Of a stretch of 64,000 nucleotides of DNA, positions 16,656 through 25,580 are shown piece by piece. The DNA comes from Lysobacter antibioticus. Its GTDB lineage: Bacteria > Pseudomonadota > Gammaproteobacteria > Xanthomonadales > Xanthomonadaceae. A program made the position numbers and the translations under genes. The stretch lies in assembly GCF_001442535.1 (NCBI RefSeq), contig NZ_CP013141.1:4037184-4101183 (forward strand). The letters are read 5' to 3'. Position 1 is the first letter of the stretch; each line of letters starts with the position of its first letter. The notes under the pieces are model-generated. The model worked only from the letters and a program-made list of their open reading frames with translations. It did no database searches and was not told the origin of the DNA.

Positions 16656-17099
16656 CTACGGATCGGTAAAGAAGCCTATGCCATCTAGGGATAGCCAACC
16701 GAGTACGCCGGCACCCGGTTGCGATACCAGCACCTCGCCATTTGTTTTCACGTCGACACGTGCCTGAGCGCTCGAATCGCTCACGGCCGTATAGATCTGC
16801 TGCGCGGGCGGGCGGAAACCTGCCGGAAGCACGAAGATGACGGTTCCGCCAGCACCGGCCTTCACGAGCCCTCGCAACTGGACCCGGCCTCCATCGCGTC
16901 GGTAGCCGGCTGACGCGAAGACGTCGCCGTAGTTCGTCCACGGCGCATTGAGCGTTGGCGCCTGCCATGCGCCCTTACGGAGATCGGCAATCGCTGCCGC
17001 GCTCGTACTTCGCGTTTGCCCGCCCTGCACGACGGGTACAAGCTCGGCGCCGGTCAGCGCGCTGGCTGCAGGAAGTTGGGAGAGTTTCTGATTCGCCAT
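16656..17099 (-). CDS. Tail fibre / tail tip protein
   Basis: 147 residues. It begins MANQKLSQLPAASALTGAEL and continues VPVVQGGQTRSTSAAAI, a typical opening of phage tail fibre and receptor-binding proteins. A short linker leads to a beta-rich C-terminal domain (VQLRGLVKAGAGGTVIFVLPAGFRPP). It is the last gene of the late operon and ends 8 bp from the terminator, where host-range proteins are often found. It follows the large tail-tip gene by 2 bp. Confidence 0.75.
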   Translation of the reverse strand: MANQKLSQLPAASALTGAELVPVVQGGQTRSTSAAAIADLRKGAWQAPTLNAPWTNYGDVFASAGYRRDGGRVQLRGLVKAGAGGTVIFVLPAGFRPPAQQIYTAVSDSSAQARVDVKTNGEVLVSQPGAGVLGWLSLDGIGFFTDP

Positions 17100-17101
17100 A
17101 T

Positions 17102-19315
17102 TTACTCGATGAGCAGGTAGTCGCCCGCCTCCGAGACCAGTTCATCGCCGGTCTCCGTGCGCAGCAATCCATTCTTGAAATCGAAGGTGTGAGTTGCCCT
17201 TTGCCAGCTCGTCAGACTGTCGCGGATCGATCCGACTTCGGCACGCAGCCGGAAGGCGCCCTTGAGGGGCGCGGCATAGCTGGTACCGGCCATCGCCATC
17301 GGGCTGTCCAGTACGCTCCCGGCGATGTCGTCAAGCAGCCGCAATACGTAGGTGGCTCCCGCCTCCGGGCCAATCGATCCTTGCCCGTGATCGACCAATT
17401 GGTCCGCTTGAAGCTTTCGGTCGCGGTGGACCCAGGACACCACCAGGTCGCCGTCGATCGACGGCGGATAGCGCAGACCGTTGAGCTTCAGGTCGCCGGG
17501 TGGATATGGCCGCGCCTGCCGCTGGGCCAGCTTGCCCGTGTCCACCGGCGCCAGCGCGGGATCGAGCTGCGCGCTGGAGGTCCGCGTCAGCAGTTTCGCT
17601 TGCACGGTTTCGCCGACGCTGTAGTCGGTCGGATCATTGGCTGCGAAATCATCGTAGAACCAAATGCGCGCACCGGCCGCGTGTGACACGGGCACCGTAT
17701 CAGCGCACCCCCGCGCCAACGTGGCGGACTGCGCTTGCGGGTCGATGGCGACGACGCGGACGATCTCGTCCTCGACCAACGCGGCCGTGCCGGCCGTGAT
17801 CTGATCCAGCCCTCGACCCGCGGCCAGTTGCATCGCCACCGTGGTGGCGGTCATTGCCTCGGCCAGCACAGCGGTCGGACACCAATCGCCGACGCCGGCC
17901 TCGCTGAACTCGCCGCTGCCGACACGGGTCGTCAGCACGTAGTTCAGCGCCAGGCCGCCCGCCTGTTCGGCCACCGCCAGAACGGCACCGGCATCAACCG
18001 GGACAGCCGCCAACTCCGTGGCATTGAGCATGCTGGCCAGGTCGCGGTAGCTGGCCTCGATCAACCGCCGATTCGGCGACGGCTGCGGGATGCGGTCCGG
18101 CGGCATCCAGACCGGAGGTTGCGGCTCCAAATAGGCCGTCGTAGGCAAGCCGAACACGTCTTGCACTGCGGCGACTGTAATCGCCCCCTCGGCCAGCTTG
18201 CCGTCGTCAAACGTCCCGACCCGCAAGACCAGGTTGTCCAGGCCGCGAAACGGCTCGCGAACACGGAAGACGCCGCCGGGCGCCAGGAGGCCGCCGCGGC
18301 GGTCGAAGCGCAGCTTCAACCGTTTGAGCCCGGAACAGGCAACGGTCAGGTCTCGCATGCCGACCCGCCCTGCCAGCTCTGCGGTCGGCAGGCCCTTATA
18401 GTCCGTCGTGCTGGAAGCCACGCCGCCGGCGGCTTGGATACCGGCCAAGTCCTCGACCCGGATCTGTCGCTCTTCGTCCTTGATCGGGTCGTACCACGTC
18501 ACGATCAGTTGGTTGATCGCACCGTCTTGCGCCGCGCCCTCGTCCTCCTCGATAGCCAGCAGGCCCGACTCATAGTCGAACACTGGTAGGTCTTCGATCC
18601 GGTAGTCATCGCGCAGCAGCTTCAGCGTCAGCCTACCGGTCGAGCGATCCGTGTACTGAGCGGCACCGACATGGTCGATCACGACCTGCATGAAGTCGGC
18701 GATCGGCGATTGTCGGTTCCAGCGCAGGCACAACCCAAACCCTTCGGCGTGCAGCGTGTCGGCGGCGGCGCGATAGCTGGGTTCATCCAGCACGCCCCGG
18801 TCCAGGCCTCGGCCCCAATCGCGGTTGGTCAAACACTCGACCAGGATGTGCGCAGGATTCATCGCCCGGATAGCGCCGTTGGCGAGCCAGATCACCGCCT
18901 TCTCGGGATACCAGGGTGCGCCGTCCCATCCCGCCAGCGCGCGGCGCACGCGCATCTTCCAGGGCTTCGGGTACGGATTGTTGGCCGCGATCTGGCCGTC
19001 GAAGTATTGGGTGGTGACGTTGCGGAAGGCCGGCGTCGGGACGCCGTGCAGTGCGCCCAACGCAGGCAAGACCGCCTGGGCCGCTTCGCCCATTAGCACG
19101 TCCAACCACCCCTTGATTCCGCCTTCCCCCTTGTCGCCGCCGAACAGGTCAGGCTTGTTGATGAAGAAACGACTCGTTTTCGTGACCGAGCCTTTCCAGG
19201 CTTCGCGGTCGCCGACCCGGATCTCGACTAGCTCGTCCAGCGGGCCACGCGACAGGCCCATATGCAGTCCGAACAGATAGCGATGCCCGACCGTCTGCTT
19301 CTTACTGCTGCCCAC
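17102..19315 (-). CDS. Large phage tail tip protein (baseplate hub, gpJ-position)
   Basis: About 737 residues from GTG 19315, chosen because GGAGG lies 6-8 nt upstream and the protein then begins GSSKKQTVGHRYLFGLHMG. The middle has FDYESGLLAIEEDEGA and IRVEDLAGIQAAGG; the C-terminal part has SATLARGCADTVPVSH and YRLRAEVGSIRDSLTSW-like segments that look like fibronectin-type or Ig-like folds. This is the size, place and style of the tail-tip attachment protein of siphophages with BR0599-type tail modules (analogous in position to lambda J). It lies between small tail-tip genes and the fibre gene. Confidence 0.75.
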   Translation of the reverse strand: MGSSKKQTVGHRYLFGLHMGLSRGPLDELVEIRVGDREAWKGSVTKTSRFFINKPDLFGGDKGEGGIKGWLDVLMGEAAQAVLPALGALHGVPTPAFRNVTTQYFDGQIAANNPYPKPWKMRVRRALAGWDGAPWYPEKAVIWLANGAIRAMNPAHILVECLTNRDWGRGLDRGVLDEPSYRAAADTLHAEGFGLCLRWNRQSPIADFMQVVIDHVGAAQYTDRSTGRLTLKLLRDDYRIEDLPVFDYESGLLAIEEDEGAAQDGAINQLIVTWYDPIKDEERQIRVEDLAGIQAAGGVASSTTDYKGLPTAELAGRVGMRDLTVACSGLKRLKLRFDRRGGLLAPGGVFRVREPFRGLDNLVLRVGTFDDGKLAEGAITVAAVQDVFGLPTTAYLEPQPPVWMPPDRIPQPSPNRRLIEASYRDLASMLNATELAAVPVDAGAVLAVAEQAGGLALNYVLTTRVGSGEFSEAGVGDWCPTAVLAEAMTATTVAMQLAAGRGLDQITAGTAALVEDEIVRVVAIDPQAQSATLARGCADTVPVSHAAGARIWFYDDFAANDPTDYSVGETVQAKLLTRTSSAQLDPALAPVDTGKLAQRQARPYPPGDLKLNGLRYPPSIDGDLVVSWVHRDRKLQADQLVDHGQGSIGPEAGATYVLRLLDDIAGSVLDSPMAMAGTSYAAPLKGAFRLRAEVGSIRDSLTSWQRATHTFDFKNGLLRTETGDELVSEAGDYLLIE

Positions 19316-19523
19316 GCTCGGCCTCCGCGCGCGCGAACGCGACCAGGTGCAACCCCAATGCGTCGCCGGTCGCTTCGATGGTCTCGGCGTCGATGCCGTT
19401 GCGTAGGAATGCGTTCCAGTCCAGGCCGTAGTAGGCAAACCACTCGCGTCCGCCCCGCGCACAGAAGCCCGGGCGGGGCCCAAAGCCCGGCGCGCGGCGT
19501 AGGTGATCGAGGGTCACGATCAC
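19302..19523 (-). CDS. Small tail-tip-associated protein
   Basis: 73 residues from GTG 19523 (GTG 19517 is an alternative). Contains a PGFCARGGREWFAYYGLDW segment, a pattern found in small proteins encoded beside phage tail-tip genes. It overlaps the next gene (19315) by 14 bp and the previous stop by 4 bp, so it is translated within the tail operon. Biochemical role unknown. Confidence 0.65.
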   Translation of the reverse strand: MIVTLDHLRRAPGFGPRPGFCARGGREWFAYYGLDWNAFLRNGIDAETIEATGDALGLHLVAFARAEAERGQQ

Positions 19524-19756
19524 TTCTTGCCGCCCTTTTGTTTGATCGGCTGGGTCCGGTACTGGCCGACGCCGAGCACCATCCAGTCCGGCGTCCACAC
19601 ATCGCCGAACACCACCGACTGCGGCGTGCCCTCGGTGCTTTGAGGGAACTGGAAGTCGCCGAACGCAGCGGGTTTGGGCTGCGGCGGTTTCGGCCGTGCG
19701 GCTGCCGAGACGAAGTAGCTGCTGACCCAGATCGCAAGCTGGACCCAGATGTTCAT
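19520..19756 (-). CDS. Small tail module protein
   Basis: 78 residues, ATG 19756. N-terminus hydrophobic (WVQLAIWVSSYFVSAAA), then a proline-rich linker (PKPPQPKPAAF), then VVFGDVWTPDWMVLGVG and a basic C-terminus (PIKQKGGKK). Proteins with this order occur between the BR0599-like protein and the large tail-tip protein in related phages. Possibly a membrane-tethered or tail-tip assembly factor. Not otherwise recognised. Confidence 0.6.
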   Translation of the reverse strand: MNIWVQLAIWVSSYFVSAAARPKPPQPKPAAFGDFQFPQSTEGTPQSVVFGDVWTPDWMVLGVGQYRTQPIKQKGGKK

Positions 19757-19772
19757 GAGGAGATTCCGCGAA

Positions 19773-20588
19773 TCAGAAGAGGGGCGTGCCGTCGAACGGC
19801 GATTTACCGGGCAGGCCGGGTACGCCGCCGTAGTTGGGGGCGTTGTTGAACTTGCTATGGCAAATCGACATCGATCGGCCGCAGCCGGCATAGGCGACGA
19901 CGGCCTGGCCGATACGCAGACCGTCACCCGCTCCGAGGAGGACCAAACGCTCGCCGACATGCGTACGGATGCCCCGCCGCTCCAAACCGGCCTCGCCCAG
20001 ATCCCACGCCAGAAAGCCGCCGGCGAACCAGCCGTCCGGGTACTGACTGAAGATGCCGGCCGTAACGACGTTGCCGGCGAGCGTGGTCAGCGAGGCCGGA
20101 ACGCGATGAGCCTCAGGGTTAACCCGGCAATTGCGGTCGTAGAGCGTGTACGGGCAACCGCGCGTCCAGGCCAGACGCAGGCCAGGCTGCCCGAGCGCGG
20201 CATCAAGCGATTGGCACCGGACCTCGGTGCTTTCCAGCGACGGCCGGTTAACGCCCGCTACGCGGCCCATCCAGACCACGCGCGCATCGCCATCACCTTC
20301 GTGGACATCGCGGACGACAACGGCGACCTCGCTCGAAGGCGGCAGCCCGCGATAGAGACGGGCGACTTCAAAGTCGCCTGGCGCGGTGATCGTCAGCATG
20401 TCGCTGGCCGCATGCCCCGACTGGCGAATTCCATCATCCCGAACGGCGATGGCCCGATAGGTTTGGGTATCCAGCGCGAAGTCGCGATCGCCACCGGTGT
20501 AGCGCCAGCGCCGAGCGCCGCGCACGAACTCGTAAAGCCGCCGCGGGTTGCCCGCGGCAGTCGATCGTTCCAACTGTTCAAAGCTCAT
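19773..20588 (-). CDS. Phage BR0599/DUF2163-type tail assembly protein
   Basis: 271 residues. Features include YEFVRGARRWRYTGGD near the N-terminus, a cysteine-rich middle (RGCPYTLYDRNCRV), and a C-terminus with CGRSMSICHSKF, NAPNYGGVPGLPGKSPFDG, which is diagnostic of the BR0599-like family. The conserved cysteines may bind metal or form disulphides. In siphophages with this module the protein sits in the tail tip, between the distal tail and hub proteins. Overlaps the upstream gene by 4 bp. Confidence 0.8.
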   Translation of the reverse strand: MSFEQLERSTAAGNPRRLYEFVRGARRWRYTGGDRDFALDTQTYRAIAVRDDGIRQSGHAASDMLTITAPGDFEVARLYRGLPPSSEVAVVVRDVHEGDGDARVVWMGRVAGVNRPSLESTEVRCQSLDAALGQPGLRLAWTRGCPYTLYDRNCRVNPEAHRVPASLTTLAGNVVTAGIFSQYPDGWFAGGFLAWDLGEAGLERRGIRTHVGERLVLLGAGDGLRIGQAVVAYAGCGRSMSICHSKFNNAPNYGGVPGLPGKSPFDGTPLF

Positions 20589-22294
20589 GCCGGGGCGGGG
20601 CCGCTGTCGTCGCTATCGGGGTCGCGCACAGCGCGAAGGACTAGGGAGGCGTCGGCGGCGCCGTCGCTGTCGGTGTGGTGCTCGATTTCGGCCTCGTCGC
20701 TGTCGCCGCGGCTGAGCACCAGGAAGCTGATGCGTTGGACCGCTTGTGGACGAATGTCCACACCGATCGCGGTATCGATCGTCAGTCGCTCGATCTCGTC
20801 GTCCAGGGCCACCGCTGCGGTGATCCGGCGGTGGATGGCTTGGCCGTTTCGCAACTCGATCCGCAAGTCGCGTCGGCCAGGTCGCAAGCCGGCGAACCGC
20901 GCCAGCCCTACGTTCGCCACATCGAGCGCCGTGGCCGTGCCGGCGACGTTAGCGACCAGGACCAGGTCGTCGGCATGCGTTGGCCGCCAGACCGCACACT
21001 GGCGCCCGCGCAGGGTGTACAGCCAGGAGCGGACCGCCGACCGCTCGGCGCGACCGTGCATGCGCCAATGGTGGGCCTGCGAAACCGCCGCCCAGTCGGC
21101 CGGGTCCATCACGAAGGGTCGGCCGAAATCGTTGTCCAGCGTCAATAGCACCCGCTGCCAGCCATTCGACAGGGCCTCGGTTTCATCCGGCCGCTGCGCC
21201 AACACGGGGTGTCCGCGATACATCGGCGCGTCCGCCACGGTCGGCCAGTCACAGGACTCGACGATGTCGAAGCGGGCGCTGATTGCCGCGGCTTGATCGG
21301 ACAGCCGCGTCACCTTCGGCAGTTCGGCCAGTCGCGCTGTCCGCACCGGATACAGCCGAGTGCCGCGCGGCCACGCCTTCGTCGTCGGATGCCGCAGCGT
21401 GATCGAGATGGCGCCGATGGCCTCGACTTCGGCCACTTCGACCTCGAAGGCGGTCTTGCCGCACAACTGCACCAGGCCGCCCACACGGAAGTCGCGATGC
21501 GCTGGGTCGCAGGCAATGACCCGCACACCGAGTGCATGCTCGTTGGCCAGCCACTGCACATCGGGCCAGATCGGCAGCGCCCAGGTCCGTCCGCCCCAGC
21601 CGAATACGGCGAGGTCCAGCAGTACCCGTTCGCGGCCGTCCACGATCATCCTGGCCTCGAACGAACGGCGCGGCGCGGAACGTAAGCCGCGGCGCTGCTC
21701 GACCTGGGTCGGACTGGTCAGAATGTCGGTCTTCCACGCCAGCCGTTCGAGCACGCCGCGCGACCAATCCGGCGCAAACGCCCAGGCGACGATCCGTTGG
21801 CCGGTGATGACGACTGGGATCGCGCCGAACCCGGCGAACTGAAAGGAAAGCGTTGCGGCAATGACCGGAGGGCCATCAGTGCCGACTGCGATTTGCCAGG
21901 TCCGCTCCGACAGCGGAGCGAACGGTAGCGGCGTTGCGCCGGGGGCCGTGAGTACGATGCCTTCACCGGCCACCAGCGCGGCATCCGTCAGCGTCAGGGC
22001 TCGGGCGCGGTAGGCGTTCCAGACGCGCACAGCGCGCTGCTGGACGCTGCTGACGTTGCCCAGGTTGAGCACTCGCGGCTCGACGTGGATGCGGTCGAAG
22101 AAGTCTTCGCCGAACATCGCCTGCAGCGCGCCACGACGTTGGTCCGCGACGTGCTGAGGCACAGCCACAGAGCGTGCACCGAAGCGCGGCTCCGAGCCGA
22201 GCGCGCCACCGGCGCGACCGTCCCAGACCGGCGGCGAGGTGAAGTAGTCGCCCTGACCGCTGAAGGTCAGCGGCCACAGGGCGGTCCACGGCAT
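20585..22294 (-). CDS. Phage tail protein
   Basis: 569 residues starting MPWTALWPLTFSGQGDYF. Contains WNAYRARALTLTDAALVAGEG and FGGRTWALPIWPDVQWL-like strands and a C-terminus ending with alternating beta segments (DIRPQAVQRISFLVLSRGD). It always precedes the BR0599-like gene in this module, as here (4-bp overlap), and is probably a distal tail or tail-tip structural protein. No enzymatic motif seen. Confidence 0.65.
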   Translation of the reverse strand: MPWTALWPLTFSGQGDYFTSPPVWDGRAGGALGSEPRFGARSVAVPQHVADQRRGALQAMFGEDFFDRIHVEPRVLNLGNVSSVQQRAVRVWNAYRARALTLTDAALVAGEGIVLTAPGATPLPFAPLSERTWQIAVGTDGPPVIAATLSFQFAGFGAIPVVITGQRIVAWAFAPDWSRGVLERLAWKTDILTSPTQVEQRRGLRSAPRRSFEARMIVDGRERVLLDLAVFGWGGRTWALPIWPDVQWLANEHALGVRVIACDPAHRDFRVGGLVQLCGKTAFEVEVAEVEAIGAISITLRHPTTKAWPRGTRLYPVRTARLAELPKVTRLSDQAAAISARFDIVESCDWPTVADAPMYRGHPVLAQRPDETEALSNGWQRVLLTLDNDFGRPFVMDPADWAAVSQAHHWRMHGRAERSAVRSWLYTLRGRQCAVWRPTHADDLVLVANVAGTATALDVANVGLARFAGLRPGRRDLRIELRNGQAIHRRITAAVALDDEIERLTIDTAIGVDIRPQAVQRISFLVLSRGDSDEAEIEHHTDSDGAADASLVLRAVRDPDSDDSGPAPA

Positions 22295-22304
22295 AGGGCT
22301 CGGC

Positions 22305-23240
22305 TCAGTCGGTGATGCGGTAGGCGTAGCCGTAGATGCCGCTGTTGGGGGTGCCGGCCGGTCCGTTCTTGCGATGGACCGGAAACAGCTTCCATCGGTC
22401 GCTGCCCAGTGTCAGCTCCTCGCCCGGGGCGTAGCTGTCCAAGCGGATGAAACGCAGATCCGGCGGATGGCCGACATCCGAGAACAATCCCGCCCCACGC
22501 GGCACCGCGCACCACAGCGGTTGACCCGGCGCCCGGCCGGTAAGCGTGCTGTGTCCCAGATCCTTGAGTAGGTTGATCGGCGCAGCTCGACCGCGCCATC
22601 CGCACAGCAGTCGGCGTGTATCCGTGTCCGAATCGGAAACGGAATGCCAACGTGACGCAACGCCGTCGTAGTCGGCGCGCACACGGGTGACCGGCGAGAC
22701 GAAGTTGTACCAGGCATCGTCAAACGCCACGGCATGGCGTTGATCGTCCGGACTGTTGATGTGGTTAGCGTCGTAGAACCACTGACTGCCGTAGACGTAC
22801 TGGCCGGTATGAACGGCTCCCGCCGTGACCAAGCGCCCGGTGCCAAAGTGCTTGAACGTGCCAGCTTGTGTTTCCAGCACGATGTGCAGGTACGGCTGAG
22901 GCGCGACCTGGCTGAAGAAGTGGACGGCGCTGTACGGCCCCTGGGCGTAGTTGGTCCAGGCAATCGCGCTGGCTTCGTTCTGTACGTCGGCATTAGCGTT
23001 GGCGACGTAACCGGTGTGGCCGAAGGCCCCTACGAACGGCGGCGGCCGATTGCCGTCCCCGCCGGTCAGCTCGGTCAGGAACGTTGCATACAGCGGACCT
23101 GCATGCAGGCTCAGCGCCCTCCCAGTCTTGGTCGTGCGATCACGCAGCCCATCGATGGCCCAGCCGTTGCCTTGGGCAAACAGGCGCAGCTTGTCGAGCA
23201 GCTCGTTAGGATCGTTTGCTGCGGAGGTCGCGTACGCCAT
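22305..23240 (-). CDS. Phage tail protein
   Basis: 311 residues. It starts with a helical DPNELLDKLRLFAQGNGWAID segment, then a long aromatic-rich region (HFFSQVAPQPYLHIVLE, YVYGSQWFYDANHINSPDD) and ends GIYGYAYRITD. The repeated W/Y/H-rich strands suggest a beta-structured tail component, possibly saccharide-binding. The end lies 11 bp before the next gene, and the start touches the upstream stop (23240), so it is part of the same operon. Not recognised by name. Confidence 0.6.
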   Translation of the reverse strand: MAYATSAANDPNELLDKLRLFAQGNGWAIDGLRDRTTKTGRALSLHAGPLYATFLTELTGGDGNRPPPFVGAFGHTGYVANANADVQNEASAIAWTNYAQGPYSAVHFFSQVAPQPYLHIVLETQAGTFKHFGTGRLVTAGAVHTGQYVYGSQWFYDANHINSPDDQRHAVAFDDAWYNFVSPVTRVRADYDGVASRWHSVSDSDTDTRRLLCGWRGRAAPINLLKDLGHSTLTGRAPGQPLWCAVPRGAGLFSDVGHPPDLRFIRLDSYAPGEELTLGSDRWKLFPVHRKNGPAGTPNSGIYGYAYRITD

Positions 23241-24817
23241 CAGTCCAGCTTCAAGGCAAAGTAGTTGTCGGGTGAGATGCGAAACGCGTTCTGGAACGCC
23301 ATCCAGGCCGAACCGTCCTGGTCGATGCGGGACTCAGACGCGGTACTGAAGCCCGTGGTCCAGCCGCAGCCGTCGAACTCGCCCAGCGAATGCCGCGGAT
23401 TGGAGCTGCCCAGGATCAGGGGAAGCACCGGCGAGGAACCGTCGAGGTTCTCGCGCAAGTACGCGCGATCGCCCGAGGTGGACATCGCGCTCGGGTAGAC
23501 CTTGCCCGGCGTTTCGCTGTCGCCGTATTCATTCGCTCCGGAGGCGTAGCGGTTGGCGTGTATACGCCAAACGTTGTCCGGATAGTTCACCACCAAGCCA
23601 TATCGACCGGGATCAAAGAAGCTGCGGAAGTTGGCATCGGTCGCATCCGGCGTCAGCGTCTCAGTGGACCCGCACGCACCGATCGCGAGTGGGTACTCGT
23701 GAATCGACGGCGGCTCGTAGGCGTTGACGAAGCCCAGGTAAGCGCTGACGTAGACCGTGCCGATTCGGGCGACGATGGCGACGCGCTGGCCGTTGATGGC
23801 CAGCCAGTAGGTAAATGGGCCGTTGCGGAGCGGCAAGCAGCGCAGCCCGCTGACGTTGATCTGGGTACGCAGGCTGCGCAGCGGGTTGTGAGAGCGGAAA
23901 CCGTACCAATTGAGGTTGTAGGCAGCACGAGCGGCATCTTCGTACAGCTCGGCGCCGATGTAGATCGCCTTCTGCCCGTCCAGGCCCGGCGCCTGCACGA
24001 TCCACTGCGCCCGGTCCTCCAGCTCGAAGTCGGCATTGAGATCGGTGTGGAAGCTGACGTCGTTCACTTCCAGCGGATCACCCCCCGCTGCCGCGGTGAT
24101 CATCACCCTCCAGAACCGTGCAGACGGTGCCGCGCTTGTAATCGGGTACGTGCGCCGCATCTTGGCGGTCGGCCACGTCTGCCCCGACCAGGCTTGCACG
24201 GACGCCCAAGTCGCGCCGTCATCGGAGCGTTGCAGCGCGAACGCGGCCGGGCCGCGCGCGCCGCTGTCGCCGATACCGAGTGTCATCGCCTTGACGGAAG
24301 CCGGTCCGATCATTTCGATCGTCGCGTGTGCCGGCAGATCCGCGACCGGACGCGTAGCTGTGGTGTCCATGCGGTTGTCGAAGACGGCGGTCGGATTGAC
24401 GAAGTTCGTAGTCCGTGTGTTGGTGCTACGACAACCATAGCGTCGCACCAACGTCCAAGCCGGCGAGGTGTTCAGGGTGAAGCGGTCGCCCGCGACAAAT
24501 GGGACGGAACCCGGGTTGATCCGGAATCGTAGCCGGTCCGTTTCAAAGGGTTGGCCGACCCGCGCGGTGCCGAGATCGCCCGCGGCGGTGCCGATCACTT
24601 GGAAGCGCTCGGTGTCGAGCGCGGTGACGTTGAAGGCTTCGGCGACCGACGCCGCTCCGCCGCGGTAGCCACCGGTTGTACCGTCCAGGCCAGTCAGCGA
24701 GCCGTTGCCCACTCCGGTGTACAGCAAACCCCAGGCGTGACCCTCGCTACACAGTGCGGCCTCAAGCTGATTGAGGAAATTGAAGTAGTCGGTCGCAATA
24801 CCGGTACGAAGTGTCAT
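23240..24817 (-). CDS. Large tail protein with discoidin-like region
   Basis: About 525 residues from ATG 24817 (a TTG four codons upstream is possible). N-terminus TGIATDYFNFLNQLEAAL, then YRGGAASVAEAFNVTALD. A middle region with a galactose-binding (discoidin-like) feel (ATIEMIGPASVKAMTLGIGD, then TWASVQAWSGQTW) precedes beta-rich segments. The C-terminus (WTTGFSTASESRIDQDG) resembles tail spike-like domains. First tail gene after the terminator array; its start lies about 20 nt beyond the last of the five hairpins. Confidence 0.6.
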   Translation of the reverse strand: MTLRTGIATDYFNFLNQLEAALCSEGHAWGLLYTGVGNGSLTGLDGTTGGYRGGAASVAEAFNVTALDTERFQVIGTAAGDLGTARVGQPFETDRLRFRINPGSVPFVAGDRFTLNTSPAWTLVRRYGCRSTNTRTTNFVNPTAVFDNRMDTTATRPVADLPAHATIEMIGPASVKAMTLGIGDSGARGPAAFALQRSDDGATWASVQAWSGQTWPTAKMRRTYPITSAAPSARFWRVMITAAAGGDPLEVNDVSFHTDLNADFELEDRAQWIVQAPGLDGQKAIYIGAELYEDAARAAYNLNWYGFRSHNPLRSLRTQINVSGLRCLPLRNGPFTYWLAINGQRVAIVARIGTVYVSAYLGFVNAYEPPSIHEYPLAIGACGSTETLTPDATDANFRSFFDPGRYGLVVNYPDNVWRIHANRYASGANEYGDSETPGKVYPSAMSTSGDRAYLRENLDGSSPVLPLILGSSNPRHSLGEFDGCGWTTGFSTASESRIDQDGSAWMAFQNAFRISPDNYFALKLD

Positions 24818-24836
24818 CTGATCACGCAAAGAAGAA

Positions 24837-24863
24837 TGCGACCGGCCCGAGGAGCCGATCGCA
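24837..24863 (-). terminator. Minus-strand terminator hairpin 5 of the array
   Basis: TGCGATCGGC / GCCGGTCGCA (10-bp stem with one G-U pair), 7-nt loop, followed on the minus strand by TTCTTCTTTG. It ends only about 10-20 nt before the ATG at 24817, so it could also act on translation of that gene. Confidence 0.7.
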
Positions 24864-24914
24864 TTGGGTAAGTAGGAGTTGCACTAACAGTGCAGAGCGA
24901 GCTGTGCAAAAAGA

Positions 24915-24936
24915 ACGCCGCTCTCTGGAGCGGCGT
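24915..24936 (-). terminator. Minus-strand terminator hairpin 4 of the array
   Basis: Perfect 9-bp stem ACGCCGCTC / GAGCGGCGT with a 4-nt loop; the minus strand continues TCTTTTTGC. Textbook intrinsic terminator. Confidence 0.85.
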
Positions 24937-25135
24937 CAAAGTTCGTTACACAGCTCCGAGTAAGAGCGGGGGAGCTTGCTGTGGGACAAGCCCCTCCCGC
25001 AGACGGACGTGCCGAGGGCCTCTGGGGAGAGTGTCCGTCTTCAGAATCAGTTTTATCGTTCCGGCCAGTGTGCTTTCAAGCAGGCGTAAATGTGCTTGAT
25101 GAATATGTTCAACGAAGCCAAAGACAAAAATGAAA

Positions 25136-25163
25136 ACGCGATCGGCGTGTGCTCCGATCGCGT
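25136..25163 (-). terminator. Minus-strand terminator hairpin 3 of the array
   Basis: Perfect 10-bp stem ACGCGATCGG / CCGATCGCGT with an 8-nt loop; the minus strand continues TTCATTTTTGTC. Confidence 0.85.
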
Positions 25164-25311
25164 GGGGTTGAACCTCCTGGGGAAGCAGCAACCTTCCGCC
25201 CAGGCTATCAATCGCCTGAAGAAAGAGAAATGTGGTTCAGTCGGCACGCTTGGCCACAGGCCACTGGCGGATTCACTCGACAGCTGAGTCGAGCGTAAAC
25301 ATCCAACAAAA

Positions 25312-25342
25312 GGGAGGGGGCGCGCAGCGACGCGCCCCTCCC
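25312..25342 (-). terminator. Minus-strand terminator hairpin 2 of the array
   Basis: 12-bp stem GGGAGGGGCGCG / CGCGCCCCTCCC with one bulged G and a 6-nt loop; the minus strand continues TTTTGTTGG. Confidence 0.85.
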
Positions 25343-25468
25343 CAGTCGGACAGCCTCGTAGGCCCTTAACGGAGGGTGGGGACCGTCTGCCCGAGTGCAA
25401 TGCTGCTCCGGAATTTGCGCCGAAAACTCGACCGAGACCCGGAGAAACGAAGTCGCAGCCTAAAAAGC

Positions 25469-25502
25469 GGAGGCGGCTTGTTCACGGAGACAAGCCGCCT
25501 CC
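25469..25502 (-). terminator. Minus-strand terminator hairpin 1 of the array
   Basis: Perfect 13-bp stem GGAGGCGGCTTGT / ACAAGCCGCCTCC with an 8-nt loop; the minus strand continues GCTTTTTAGG. It lies about 80 bp after the tape-measure stop. Confidence 0.9.
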
Positions 25503-25580
25503 TCAGGCGATGCGCTCTAGGGGAAGAAGCACGTCGGCCTTGACCCCTATTTATCATGAAAATTGCGACGTTCATCACGT

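Larger units (their letters stand above)
24864..25580 (-). other. Gene-free, highly structured interval in the tail operon
   Basis: About 720 bp between the tape-measure stop and the next tail gene hold no convincing gene on either strand. They hold four strong intrinsic-terminator hairpins (listed separately), a fifth just beyond (24837-24863), and two weaker stems: 24966-25000 (GCGGGAGGGGCTTG against CAAGCTCCCCCGC, with mismatches) and 25001-25040 (AGACGGAC / GTCCGTCT around a 24-nt loop). All T-tracts lie on the minus strand, the direction of late transcription. The interval may encode small RNAs or be a regulated termination region. Confidence 0.7.

Noticed and set aside
16592..16656. attL of the prophage
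   Set aside because: No tRNA gene and no repeat of a right-hand att site can be recognised in the window; the right end is outside. The boundary is set only by gene content.
25108..25287. Plus-strand frame in the terminator array as a real gene
   Set aside because: It crosses terminator hairpins, has no clear ribosome-binding site, and runs against all tail genes; kept as gene-free.
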